From the NCBI GenBank assembly GCA_030651285.1, contig JAUSCN010000017.1, forward strand, positions 1 to 64,000: DNA of 64,000 nucleotides, read 5' to 3'. Below, in pieces: positions 58,605 to 64,000 of the stretch; the first letter of the stretch is position 1; each line of letters begins with the position of its first letter. Source of the stretch: a bacterium (GTDB lineage: Bacteria > Patescibacteriota > Minisyncoccia > Phycocordibacterales > Phycocordibacteraceae). The notes beneath the pieces are model-generated. The model was given only the letters and a program-made list of their open reading frames with translations. It had not been told where the DNA came from and ran no database searches. Both the position numbers and the translations under genes were made by a program.

Positions 58605-59186
58605 ATGAAGGAGAGGGAGGAATCTTTGAGGAAAGTTAAAGATGAGATTTTAAATTTGAAAGATTCGCCGCTCTACGCCGAGCGTGTGGAAAATAAGTAT
58701 CTCCCGGTCATTGGTGAAGGTAATCACTCTGCCGAAATCATGTTTGTCGGCGAAGCGCCGGGGAAGAACGAGGCAAAGACCGGTCGGCCCTTCTGCGGTC
58801 GGGCAGGTAAAGTTCTCGATGAACTGCTACTTTCTGTCGGCATAGACAGAAAAGATGTTTACATCACCAATATCGTCAAAGACCGACCGCCCAGCAATCG
58901 CGACCCGTTGCCGGATGAGATTGCACTCTACGCGCCGTTCCTCGACCGACAGATTGAAATTATTAAGCCCAAAGTGATTGCTACCCTTGGCCGCTTCTCG
59001 ATGCAATACGTTATGAACCGCTATGGGTTGGATTTCGAACTTGGAGTGATCTCGAGAATCCACGGTCAAGTCTTTTCTGCCAAAAATTTTAAAGTAGTGC
59101 CTCTCTACCACCCAGCAAGCGCTATTTATAATCAGCATCTTCTACCTACGCTCAAAGAGGATTTTAAGATCTTGAAGGCTGTATAA
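58605..59186 (+). CDS. Family-4-like uracil-DNA glycosylase without Fe-S cysteines
   Basis: 193 residues. Family 4/5 motifs: MFVGEAPGKNEAKTGRPFCGRAG (cited in parts; GEAPG motif), VYITNIVKDRPPSNRDP, and HPASAIYN near the C-terminus. The N-terminal CxxC that anchors the 4Fe-4S cluster is replaced (SPLYAERVENKY), and only one Cys is in the protein. Uracil excision is likely by family. It occupies the interval where the left arm has family-1 ung. The ATG at 58605 follows the repeat directly. Confidence 0.88.
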   Translation: MKEREESLRKVKDEILNLKDSPLYAERVENKYLPVIGEGNHSAEIMFVGEAPGKNEAKTGRPFCGRAGKVLDELLLSVGIDRKDVYITNIVKDRPPSNRDPLPDEIALYAPFLDRQIEIIKPKVIATLGRFSMQYVMNRYGLDFELGVISRIHGQVFSAKNFKVVPLYHPASAIYNQHLLPTLKEDFKILKAV

Positions 59187-59245
59187 TTGCAATTTTTATT
59201 ATCTGTGGCAGAATAATAATAGAATCAAAGGAAAGGGTGGGTGTG

Positions 59246-59467
59246 ATGACCGACTGTTCTCATCCGATCGAAGCGCGCCAGCCGTTTCTAGCGGGTCACA
59301 ATCGAGAAATCTGCATAAACTGCAGGCAATTCGTACTCCTTCCAGGAGAAGTGGAATTGCCCGTGGCACTTCGAGAGTCGAATTCGAAAGTACCCCTGTC
59401 GCCGAAGAAGACTCCCCGCATCCGTGGCGGATTGATCGGCCAGTTACTCCGAGGGGTTGGACTCTAG
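59246..59467 (+). CDS. Orphan Cys-containing protein, 73 aa
   Basis: MTDCSHPIEARQPFLAG, then REICINCRQFVLLP: a C-x-H and a C-x2-C that could bind zinc. The C-terminus is Pro/Arg/Gly-rich. A Shine-Dalgarno-like AAAGGAAAGGG precedes the ATG at 59246; a GTG nine bases earlier is the alternative. Family unknown. Confidence 0.6.
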   Translation: MTDCSHPIEARQPFLAGHNREICINCRQFVLLPGEVELPVALRESNSKVPLSPKKTPRIRGGLIGQLLRGVGL

Positions 59468-59482
59468 TGTCCAACCCCTTTC
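59450..59482 (+). terminator. Hairpin after the 73-aa gene
   Basis: AGGGGTTGGA/TCCAACCCCT stem spanning the stop codon, followed by TTCGTGTTAT; a weak T-run, so only a probable terminator. Confidence 0.55.
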
Positions 59483-59486
59483 GTGT

Positions 59487-59492
59487 TATATT
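59487..59492 (+). promoter_or_regulatory. Extended -10, probable leaderless promoter (alaS)
   Basis: TGT-TATATT, 6 bases before the ATG at 59499. Confidence 0.55.
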
Positions 59493-59498
59493 CATTAA

Positions 59499-60704
59499 AT
59501 GCATTCAGGAGAGATACGTCAAAAATTCCTAAGTTTTTTCGAGAAGAGGGGACACAAGGTCGTGTCTTCCGCTTCGGTAGTGCCGGCAAACGATCCTTCA
59601 GTACTTTTTACCACTGCTGGCATGCAGCAGTTCAAGCCATACTATATCGGTGGGGCTGATGCGGTAAAAGATTTCGGTTCTCTTAATCTCGCTTCTTCCC
59701 AGAAGTGCGTACGCACTTCTGACATCGAGGAGGTGGGGGATAAGAGCCATCTGACGTTTTTTGAAATGCTCGGAAATTTTTCTTTCGGCGGCTATTGGAA
59801 GAAAGAAGCGATTGAGTGGGCTCACGAATTTATTACCAAGGAGCTGGGTCTTACTATTGATTATGTTTCTATTTTTGCTGGAGAAGTAAATGTCCCGGAA
59901 GACAAAGAATCCGAAGAGATTTGGAAATCAATTGACCCAGAAATTACCATTAAGAAATTTGGCCGCGCGGACAACTTCTGGGGTCCGACAGGAGAAGAGG
60001 GTCCGTGTGGTCCCACGACAGAAATTTATGTTGATGGCATCGAAGTCTGGAATATTGTTTTCAATGAGTACTACCAGAACAAAGATGGCGGGCTGACTTC
60101 TCTTAAAGTCAGAGGTATTGATACCGGCATGGGTCTTGAGAGACTAGTGAAGGTGGTACAGCAGACTGATTCGGTTTTCGAAACAGATATGTTCGAATCT
60201 CTCATACAAATCACTGACTCAAGAATAGTGGCGGATCACATCCGCACTTCGGTATTCATGATCTCTGATGGTGTTATTCCATCTAATACTGACAGGGGTT
60301 ATATCCTAAGAAGGCTTTTAAGGCGTGCTTATGTGCATGCTAGAAAGATTGAAGCGGGGACAGAAGTTTTAAATTCCGTAGCGGCCGCTGTTATCAATCA
60401 TCCGAGCTATCGCAATCTTTATTCTTTTGCCGCGAACACTAAGGAAGTGGTCATGGGAGAAATAGAGAAATTCAAAAAGGCTCTTGACGCGGGGCTTAAA
60501 CAGGTTGAGAAAGGGGAAGACCCGTTTATACTTTTTACAAGTTATGGTCTACCTCTCGAGATTATCGAAGAAGTGACCACGGTTGATAAGGAAAAGTTTG
60601 AGAGACAGATGGAAGAGCATAAGAAGATGTCCAGTGTTGCTGGAGAGCAGAAATTTTCCGCCAAAGTGGGCGGATCCGCCAATCCGGAAGGCGGAAAAAA
60701 TTAA
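59499..60704 (+). CDS. alaS: Alanyl-tRNA synthetase without editing domain
   Basis: 401 residues: class II catalytic core (FTTAGMQQFKPYYIGG, HLTFFEMLGNFSFGGYW, GIDTGMGLERLVKV) and the start of the tRNA-recognition helical domain (HIRTSVFMISDGVIPSNTDRGYILRRLLRRAYVHARKIE, cited in parts). It ends at the point where the left copy begins its editing domain; the last residues GGSANPEGGKN come from a palindromic repeat. E. coli AlaRS fragments of similar length still charge tRNA, so aminoacylation is plausible; cis-editing is lost. Confidence 0.93.
   Translation: MHSGEIRQKFLSFFEKRGHKVVSSASVVPANDPSVLFTTAGMQQFKPYYIGGADAVKDFGSLNLASSQKCVRTSDIEEVGDKSHLTFFEMLGNFSFGGYWKKEAIEWAHEFITKELGLTIDYVSIFAGEVNVPEDKESEEIWKSIDPEITIKKFGRADNFWGPTGEEGPCGPTTEIYVDGIEVWNIVFNEYYQNKDGGLTSLKVRGIDTGMGLERLVKVVQQTDSVFETDMFESLIQITDSRIVADHIRTSVFMISDGVIPSNTDRGYILRRLLRRAYVHARKIEAGTEVLNSVAAAVINHPSYRNLYSFAANTKEVVMGEIEKFKKALDAGLKQVEKGEDPFILFTSYGLPLEIIEEVTTVDKEKFERQMEEHKKMSSVAGEQKFSAKVGGSANPEGGKN
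60653..60703 (+). repeat. Palindromic repeat at the alaS truncation point
   Basis: TTTTCCGCC...GGCGGAAAA outer arms enclose the self-complementary GGCGGATCCGCC. It encodes the last residues of the short AlaRS and supplies its stop. Confidence 0.7.
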
Positions 60705-60710
60705 TCGTGG

Positions 60711-60716
60711 TATAAT
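60711..60716 (+). promoter_or_regulatory. Extended -10, probable leaderless promoter (baseplate-J-like gene)
   Basis: TGG-TATAAT, 7 bases before the ATG at 60724, same spacing as the left ortholog. Confidence 0.65.
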
Positions 60717-60723
60717 TAAACAC

Positions 60724-62076
60724 ATGCCGAAAAATATCGACGATATGATTGTTCCCGAAAGGAGAAGAAGTATCAGAAATATTCCTATTCCCGAAGGCCG
60801 CCGCAAATCTGATTCGCGCGGAAGCAAGGCTTCGCTAGACGGATTGAAAAAACGCTCCAACGTCTTAGTGTCGGAACCAACTGTTGAAGAGACAACCTCG
60901 CTTCCTCCTCGTCGCCCTCATATCCCCAGACACAGCCGTTCAAGGCGCCAGAAAATCTGGCTCGCTTCCGGCGCCGGTCTTCTGGTCCTCCTCTTTGCTG
61001 TACTCTCGCTCTTTGACGGTGCTACTCTGGCGTATGTGCCTAAGTCGGCGCTACTTACTTTCGAAAACGAAGTTTATACTGCCAGGAAAACTGGCGAAGG
61101 CAACCTCTTCTATAGCGTGGTCAAGCTCTCCCGTGAGAAGGGGCTCTCTGTCCCTGCCGGTAGCGAAGGAGAAGTGAGCCGGAAGGCATCAGGTAGTATC
61201 ATCGTCTACAACGACGCGTCAGTCGAGTCACAGAAACTGGTGGAGAATACCCGATTCGAATCGCCAGCCGGCAAAATTTACCGAATTCAAAAGGCCATTA
61301 CTATCCCCGGCAAGAAGATGGTAAACGGTGTCTCGACGCCAGGCAGTATCGAGGTGACAGTCTATGCAGACCAACCAGGCGAAGCTTACAATAGTGCTTT
61401 GACCGACTTCACCGTTCCTGGTCTTGAGGGTAGCGCTCGCTATACCACTATCTACGGTCGTTCTAAGACGGCCATAGCTGGCGGTTTCGTGGGTATGGAG
61501 AAGATGGTCAAGGCAGAAGATCTCACCAAGGCCAAGGGTGAGCTCGAAGCCCTTCTCAAGGCCGATCTCTGGGAAGAAGCTACGGCCGAAGTACCCGAAG
61601 ACTTCATCCTCTTTCCATCACTCTCATCCTTCGTCTTCGAAGAGATGCCACAGTCGGCCGGAGAGGGCAGTAATGTAAGCGTCAACCTCCGCGGTCATCT
61701 CTATGGCGTGATGTTCAAGAAGAGCGACCTCTCCGCCTTTCTCGCTGGCAAGAAGATTGCGCTCACCAAGGACGAGTTGCTTGATATCACTTCGTTTGAC
61801 TCACTCAATCTCTCGTTTGCCGGCACCCCTCCCGCTGACCTCTTGCCCGTCAATGAAATTAATTTTAAAGTGTCTGGCAGTACTACTGTGCTCTGGCGTA
61901 CCGACGAGGTGGCTCTCCGTGCCGATCTCGCCGGTCGTCCCAAGAGAGATGTAGCAGCCATTCTCAAGAATTATCCGACCGTTGCCTCTGCTAGCGCTAC
62001 AGTACGACCATTTTGGAAAACGACTATGCCAGAGAAGAGCGATAAAATATACGTGAAGAAACTTTCGATAGAATAG
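60724..62076 (+). CDS. Membrane-anchored protein of the baseplate-J-like type (right-arm ortholog)
   Basis: 450 residues. A basic Arg/Ser-rich cytoplasmic part (PERRRSIRNIPIPEGRRKS) is about 40 residues longer than in the left copy. One transmembrane helix at about 79-98 (IWLASGAGLLVLLFAVLSLF). Exterior region with SGSIIVYNDASVESQKLVEN, YRIQKAITIPG, VTVYADQPGEAYNSALTDF, VPGLEGSARY, matching 11501. It ends RPFWKTTMPEKSDKIYVKKL. Function unknown; conserved between alaS and infA in both arms. Confidence 0.78.
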   Translation: MPKNIDDMIVPERRRSIRNIPIPEGRRKSDSRGSKASLDGLKKRSNVLVSEPTVEETTSLPPRRPHIPRHSRSRRQKIWLASGAGLLVLLFAVLSLFDGATLAYVPKSALLTFENEVYTARKTGEGNLFYSVVKLSREKGLSVPAGSEGEVSRKASGSIIVYNDASVESQKLVENTRFESPAGKIYRIQKAITIPGKKMVNGVSTPGSIEVTVYADQPGEAYNSALTDFTVPGLEGSARYTTIYGRSKTAIAGGFVGMEKMVKAEDLTKAKGELEALLKADLWEEATAEVPEDFILFPSLSSFVFEEMPQSAGEGSNVSVNLRGHLYGVMFKKSDLSAFLAGKKIALTKDELLDITSFDSLNLSFAGTPPADLLPVNEINFKVSGSTTVLWRTDEVALRADLAGRPKRDVAAILKNYPTVASASATVRPFWKTTMPEKSDKIYVKKLSIE

Positions 62077-62131
62077 TTCGACTACGCTGGTTCGATAAAC
62101 TCACCATAAATCACCATAAATCACCATAAAT
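62074..62131 (+). repeat. TTCGA...CACCATAAAT repeat, copy 4 (tandem)
   Basis: TAGTTCGACTACGCTGG then TTCGATAAACTCACCATAAA, then two more TCACCATAAA units up to the infA ATG. Confidence 0.75.
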
Positions 62132-62132
62132 A

Positions 62133-62351
62133 ATGCCCCAACCCAACAAAGACCTAGAGAAGACCGGAGTAGTAGTTGAATCCTTGCCCAATATCATGTT
62201 CCGCGTCAAGCTTGATAATAGCGAGGAAGAAATCTTGACCTACCTTTCTGGCAAGATGAGACTGCATCGTATCCGTGTGCTTGTAGGCGATAAGGTGCTT
62301 CTGGAACTTGAGCCCTATGGTGGCAAAGCCCGTATCATTAAAAGGTTATAG
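62133..62351 (+). CDS. infA: Translation initiation factor IF-1
   Basis: 72 residues, the standard length: [55 protein letters not shown]. It begins the right-arm ribosomal operon and lacks the loop insertion of the left copy. Confidence 0.97.
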   Translation: MPQPNKDLEKTGVVVESLPNIMFRVKLDNSEEEILTYLSGKMRLHRIRVLVGDKVLLELEPYGGKARIIKRL

Positions 62352-62370
62352 TATAAACTTTTAAAGGCTC

Positions 62371-62399
62371 TAGACAGCTAAAGAAGATTAAGCTAGAAT
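62371..62399 (+). promoter_or_regulatory. Possible promoter before rpmJ
   Basis: TAGACA (62371-62376), 17-bp spacer, TAGAAT (62394-62399), 11 bases before the rpmJ ATG. Confidence 0.45.
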
Positions 62400-62410
62400 A
62401 CACTCTTGTT

Positions 62411-62527
62411 ATGAAAGTTAAGGCGGCGGTCAGAAAACTGTGTGCGAAGTGCCAGATAGTCCGAAGAAAGGGCTATGTTTACGTGGTTTGTAAGGCCAAT
62501 CCCCGACATAAGCAACGACAAGGTTAA
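62411..62527 (+). CDS. rpmJ: Large ribosomal subunit protein bL36 (zinc-binding form)
   Basis: 38 residues: [20 protein letters not shown], then [18 protein letters not shown]. The C-x2-C, the later Cys and the His are all present, unlike the left copy at 11067. Spacing to rpsM is 2 bases. Confidence 0.97.
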   Translation: MKVKAAVRKLCAKCQIVRRKGYVYVVCKANPRHKQRQG

Positions 62528-62529
62528 AA

Positions 62530-62910
62530 ATGAGAATACTCGGTATCACCATCCCAGAGGAAAAGCGTCTTGAAATTGGCTTGACAACGCTCTACGGCGT
62601 GGGCCGTTCCCGTGCCCGAAAAATCCTAACAGATGCGGGCGTAGATCTCGGTAAGAAGTCCAAAGATGCCTCTATCGATGATGAGAATAAGATCCGCACT
62701 ATTATCGAGAAGCTCACTCTAGAAGGAGACCTCAAGCGCACCATCACGGGTAATATCAAGCGTCTCAAGGATATCAAGGCTTACAGAGGAGTGAGGCACA
62801 TGAAGGGACTGCCGGTGCGCGGACAGAGGACCAAGACTAACTCGCGCACTCGTCGAGGAAATGTCAGAAAGACCATGGGTACCGGAAGGAAGATTGCGGA
62901 GAAAAAGTAA
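62530..62910 (+). CDS. rpsM: Small ribosomal subunit protein uS13
   Basis: 126 residues: RILGITIPEEKRLEIGLTTLYGVGRSRA and the tail GLPVRGQRTKTNSRTRRGNVRKT (cited in parts). Same length as the left copy. Confidence 0.97.
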   Translation: MRILGITIPEEKRLEIGLTTLYGVGRSRARKILTDAGVDLGKKSKDASIDDENKIRTIIEKLTLEGDLKRTITGNIKRLKDIKAYRGVRHMKGLPVRGQRTKTNSRTRRGNVRKTMGTGRKIAEKK

Positions 62911-62917
62911 TATTTAA

Positions 62918-63000
62918 TTTACAATTCACAATTTACAATAAATTTACAATGACCAATTTCCAAACAATGAAAATTGAAAATTGCAAAATTGAAAATTAAG
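62918..63000 (+). repeat. A+T-rich simple repeats between rpsM and rpsK
   Basis: AATTTACAATTCACAATTTACAAT followed by AATGAAAATTGAAAATTGCAAAATTGAAAATT-type units (quoted in parts); related in sequence to 43931-43967. No gene. Confidence 0.65.
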
Positions 63001-63007
63001 AAATCCA

Positions 63008-63487
63008 ATGGGTAAAAAGAAAATCGCTACAGCTCCGACGTCCGAAACTCCAGAAAAAACTGGAGTCGGAGTCCCGACCCAGAATGGCGTCGGGATTGAA
63101 GATGTGGCACCAGAGGCTGTAGTCAAACTTGGTAAGAAGCGCGTAGACTCCGGTGTTCTCTGTGTTGAATCAACTTATAACAATACCAAGGTAACGCTCA
63201 CCGACAACAAAGGAGGCACGCTCGCATGGTCTTCTTCCGGCAGTCTCGGTTTTAAGGGAGCCAAGAAAGGCACGCCCTTCGCCGCCGCCAAGGTGGGTGA
63301 AGCGCTTGCAGCCAAGGCCCAGACGCTCGGTGTCAAGGAGGTGAGAGTGGTAGTCAAGGGTGTCGGTTCCGGACGCGAGTCCGCTATCCGTGGCTTCATC
63401 TCCAAGGGCATTAATCTCACCACTATCGCCGACATGACCCCGGTACCACACAACGGCCCCAAGCCTCCTAAGCCAAGACGCACGTAG
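63008..63487 (+). CDS. rpsK: Small ribosomal subunit protein uS11
   Basis: 159 residues. The core (LCVESTYNNTKVTLTDNKGG, SLGFKGAKKGTPFAAAKVG, GVGSGRESAIRGF, MTPVPHNGPKPPKPRRT) is normal. The N-terminal 40 residues are a low-complexity extension (ATAPTSETPEKTGVGVPTQN) of different sequence from the left copy's basic tail. Confidence 0.97.
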   Translation: MGKKKIATAPTSETPEKTGVGVPTQNGVGIEDVAPEAVVKLGKKRVDSGVLCVESTYNNTKVTLTDNKGGTLAWSSSGSLGFKGAKKGTPFAAAKVGEALAAKAQTLGVKEVRVVVKGVGSGRESAIRGFISKGINLTTIADMTPVPHNGPKPPKPRRT

Positions 63488-63560
63488 TTAAGAAGTTAGT
63501 AAGTTAGGAAGTTAAATCCAAAACTTACAAACTTAAAAACATATAAACTTACAAACTTTT
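63488..63560 (+). repeat. AAGTTAGT / AAACTTACAA simple repeats before rpsD
   Basis: AAGTTAGTAAGTTAGGAAGTT then AAACTTACAAACTT units; the two halves are mutually complementary and could form a long weak hairpin. Confidence 0.6.
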
Positions 63561-64000
63561 ATGAAAATAGGACCAAAATATAAAATTGCTCGCCGTTTGG
63601 GCGCCCCCATCTTTGAGAAAACTCAATCTCCTAAATACGCTCTTTCTCTTGCCCGGAAGGAACGCGTTGGTGGCAAGAAGGGACGCACTAAGCCGAAGAG
63701 TGAGTTCGGTCTCCAACTGATAGAGAAGCAGAAGGCTCGCTTGACCTATGGTCTCTCCGAGAAGCAGTTCCGAGGTTATGTCGACAAGGCCCTACGTGCG
63801 GAAGTGCCGGTACAGAAACTCTTTACTTTCCTTGAGAGGCGTCTTGATAACGCGCTTGCCCGTAGCGGATTCGCTAAGTCGCGATCTGCCGGCCGGCAGA
63901 TCGCGAGCCACGGTCACGCTACTGTCAATGGTCGCCGTGTGACGGTGCCATCCATCCTCCTAGAACCAGGCGATGTCATCGGCTTGCGAGCGGCTTCAGC
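63561..64000 (+). CDS. rpsD: Small ribosomal subunit protein uS4 (3' end outside window)
   Basis: 146 codons before the window edge: GPKYKIARRLGAPIFEKTQS, YGLSEKQFRGYVDKALRAEV, FLERRLDNALARSGFAKSRSAGRQIASHGHATVNGRRV (cited in parts). No zinc Cys. The left-arm order predicts rpoA next. Confidence 0.96.
   Translation, partial: MKIGPKYKIARRLGAPIFEKTQSPKYALSLARKERVGGKKGRTKPKSEFGLQLIEKQKARLTYGLSEKQFRGYVDKALRAEVPVQKLFTFLERRLDNALARSGFAKSRSAGRQIASHGHATVNGRRVTVPSILLEPGDVIGLRAAS

Noticed and set aside
62074-62131. Tandem TCACCATAAA units considered as a CRISPR-like array
   Set aside because: Units are 10 bases with no spacers, and no cas genes are present. The RecB/Cas4-like nuclease at 19844 stands among repair genes.

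Overview
The window looks like genome sequence from ultrasmall Candidate Phyla Radiation bacteria (Patescibacteria, Parcubacteria type). The genes are short and tightly packed, often with ATGA or TAATG overlaps. Signature families such as DUF5671 membrane proteins, a DUF5679 zinc ribbon and a sigma-region-4/HARE protein are present. Several universal proteins are shortened, and many small membrane-anchored proteins have no recognisable function. Lineage is inferred from gene content only.

The layout is a mirror image. The left arm (about 1-33.9 kb) is almost all minus strand. In coding direction it runs: 76-aa helical protein, ychF, DUF5671, leuS, HARE regulator, large membrane protein, mltG, mnmA, small membrane protein, ATP-cone nuclease, a DNA-repair cluster (PD-(D/E)XK nuclease, MGMT-like protein, ung), HD hydrolase, two M16 peptidases, alaS, a PilM/FtsA-like protein, a membrane protein of the baseplate-J type, then infA-rpmJ-rpsM-rpsK-rpsD-rpoA-rplQ-rplM-rpsI, two orphan genes, grpE-dnaK, and a giant secreted FnIII/beta-helix protein cut by the window edge. 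The right arm (about 43.9-64 kb) is almost all plus strand and repeats the same order with diverged genes: 76-aa protein, ychF, DUF5671, leuS, HARE regulator, membrane protein, mltG, mnmA, ATP-cone nuclease, a uracil-DNA glycosylase, alaS, baseplate-J-like protein, infA, rpmJ, rpsM, rpsK, rpsD. Two full sets of normally single-copy essential genes in one cell are implausible. The simplest reading is a head-to-head join, by assembly or binning, of two related genomes. A real inverted duplication is the less likely alternative and needs read evidence.

The middle (about 34.1-43.9 kb) is A+T-rich accessory DNA. A 2.3-kb cassette (XRE repressor, HNH endonuclease, EamA transporter, small membrane protein) is bounded by 183-bp inverted repeats that differ at one base. 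Next come a queuosine-precursor-type transporter, an operon of translation-linked genes (NIF3-like, YbaK deacylase, CsaA, EamA), a probable structured RNA, a MerR-type regulator, a 47-aa protein and a large serine recombinase whose reading frame runs into the 3' half of a tRNA-Ala(UGC) gene. That arrangement is typical of an integrated element.

Notable biology includes a complete Nudix domain inserted in the editing region of the left LeuRS, an AlaRS in the right arm that stops where the editing domain should begin, and a YchF lacking its helical domain. Extended -10 promoters also recur 6-9 bases before start codons (probable leaderless mRNAs) at orthologous genes in both arms.
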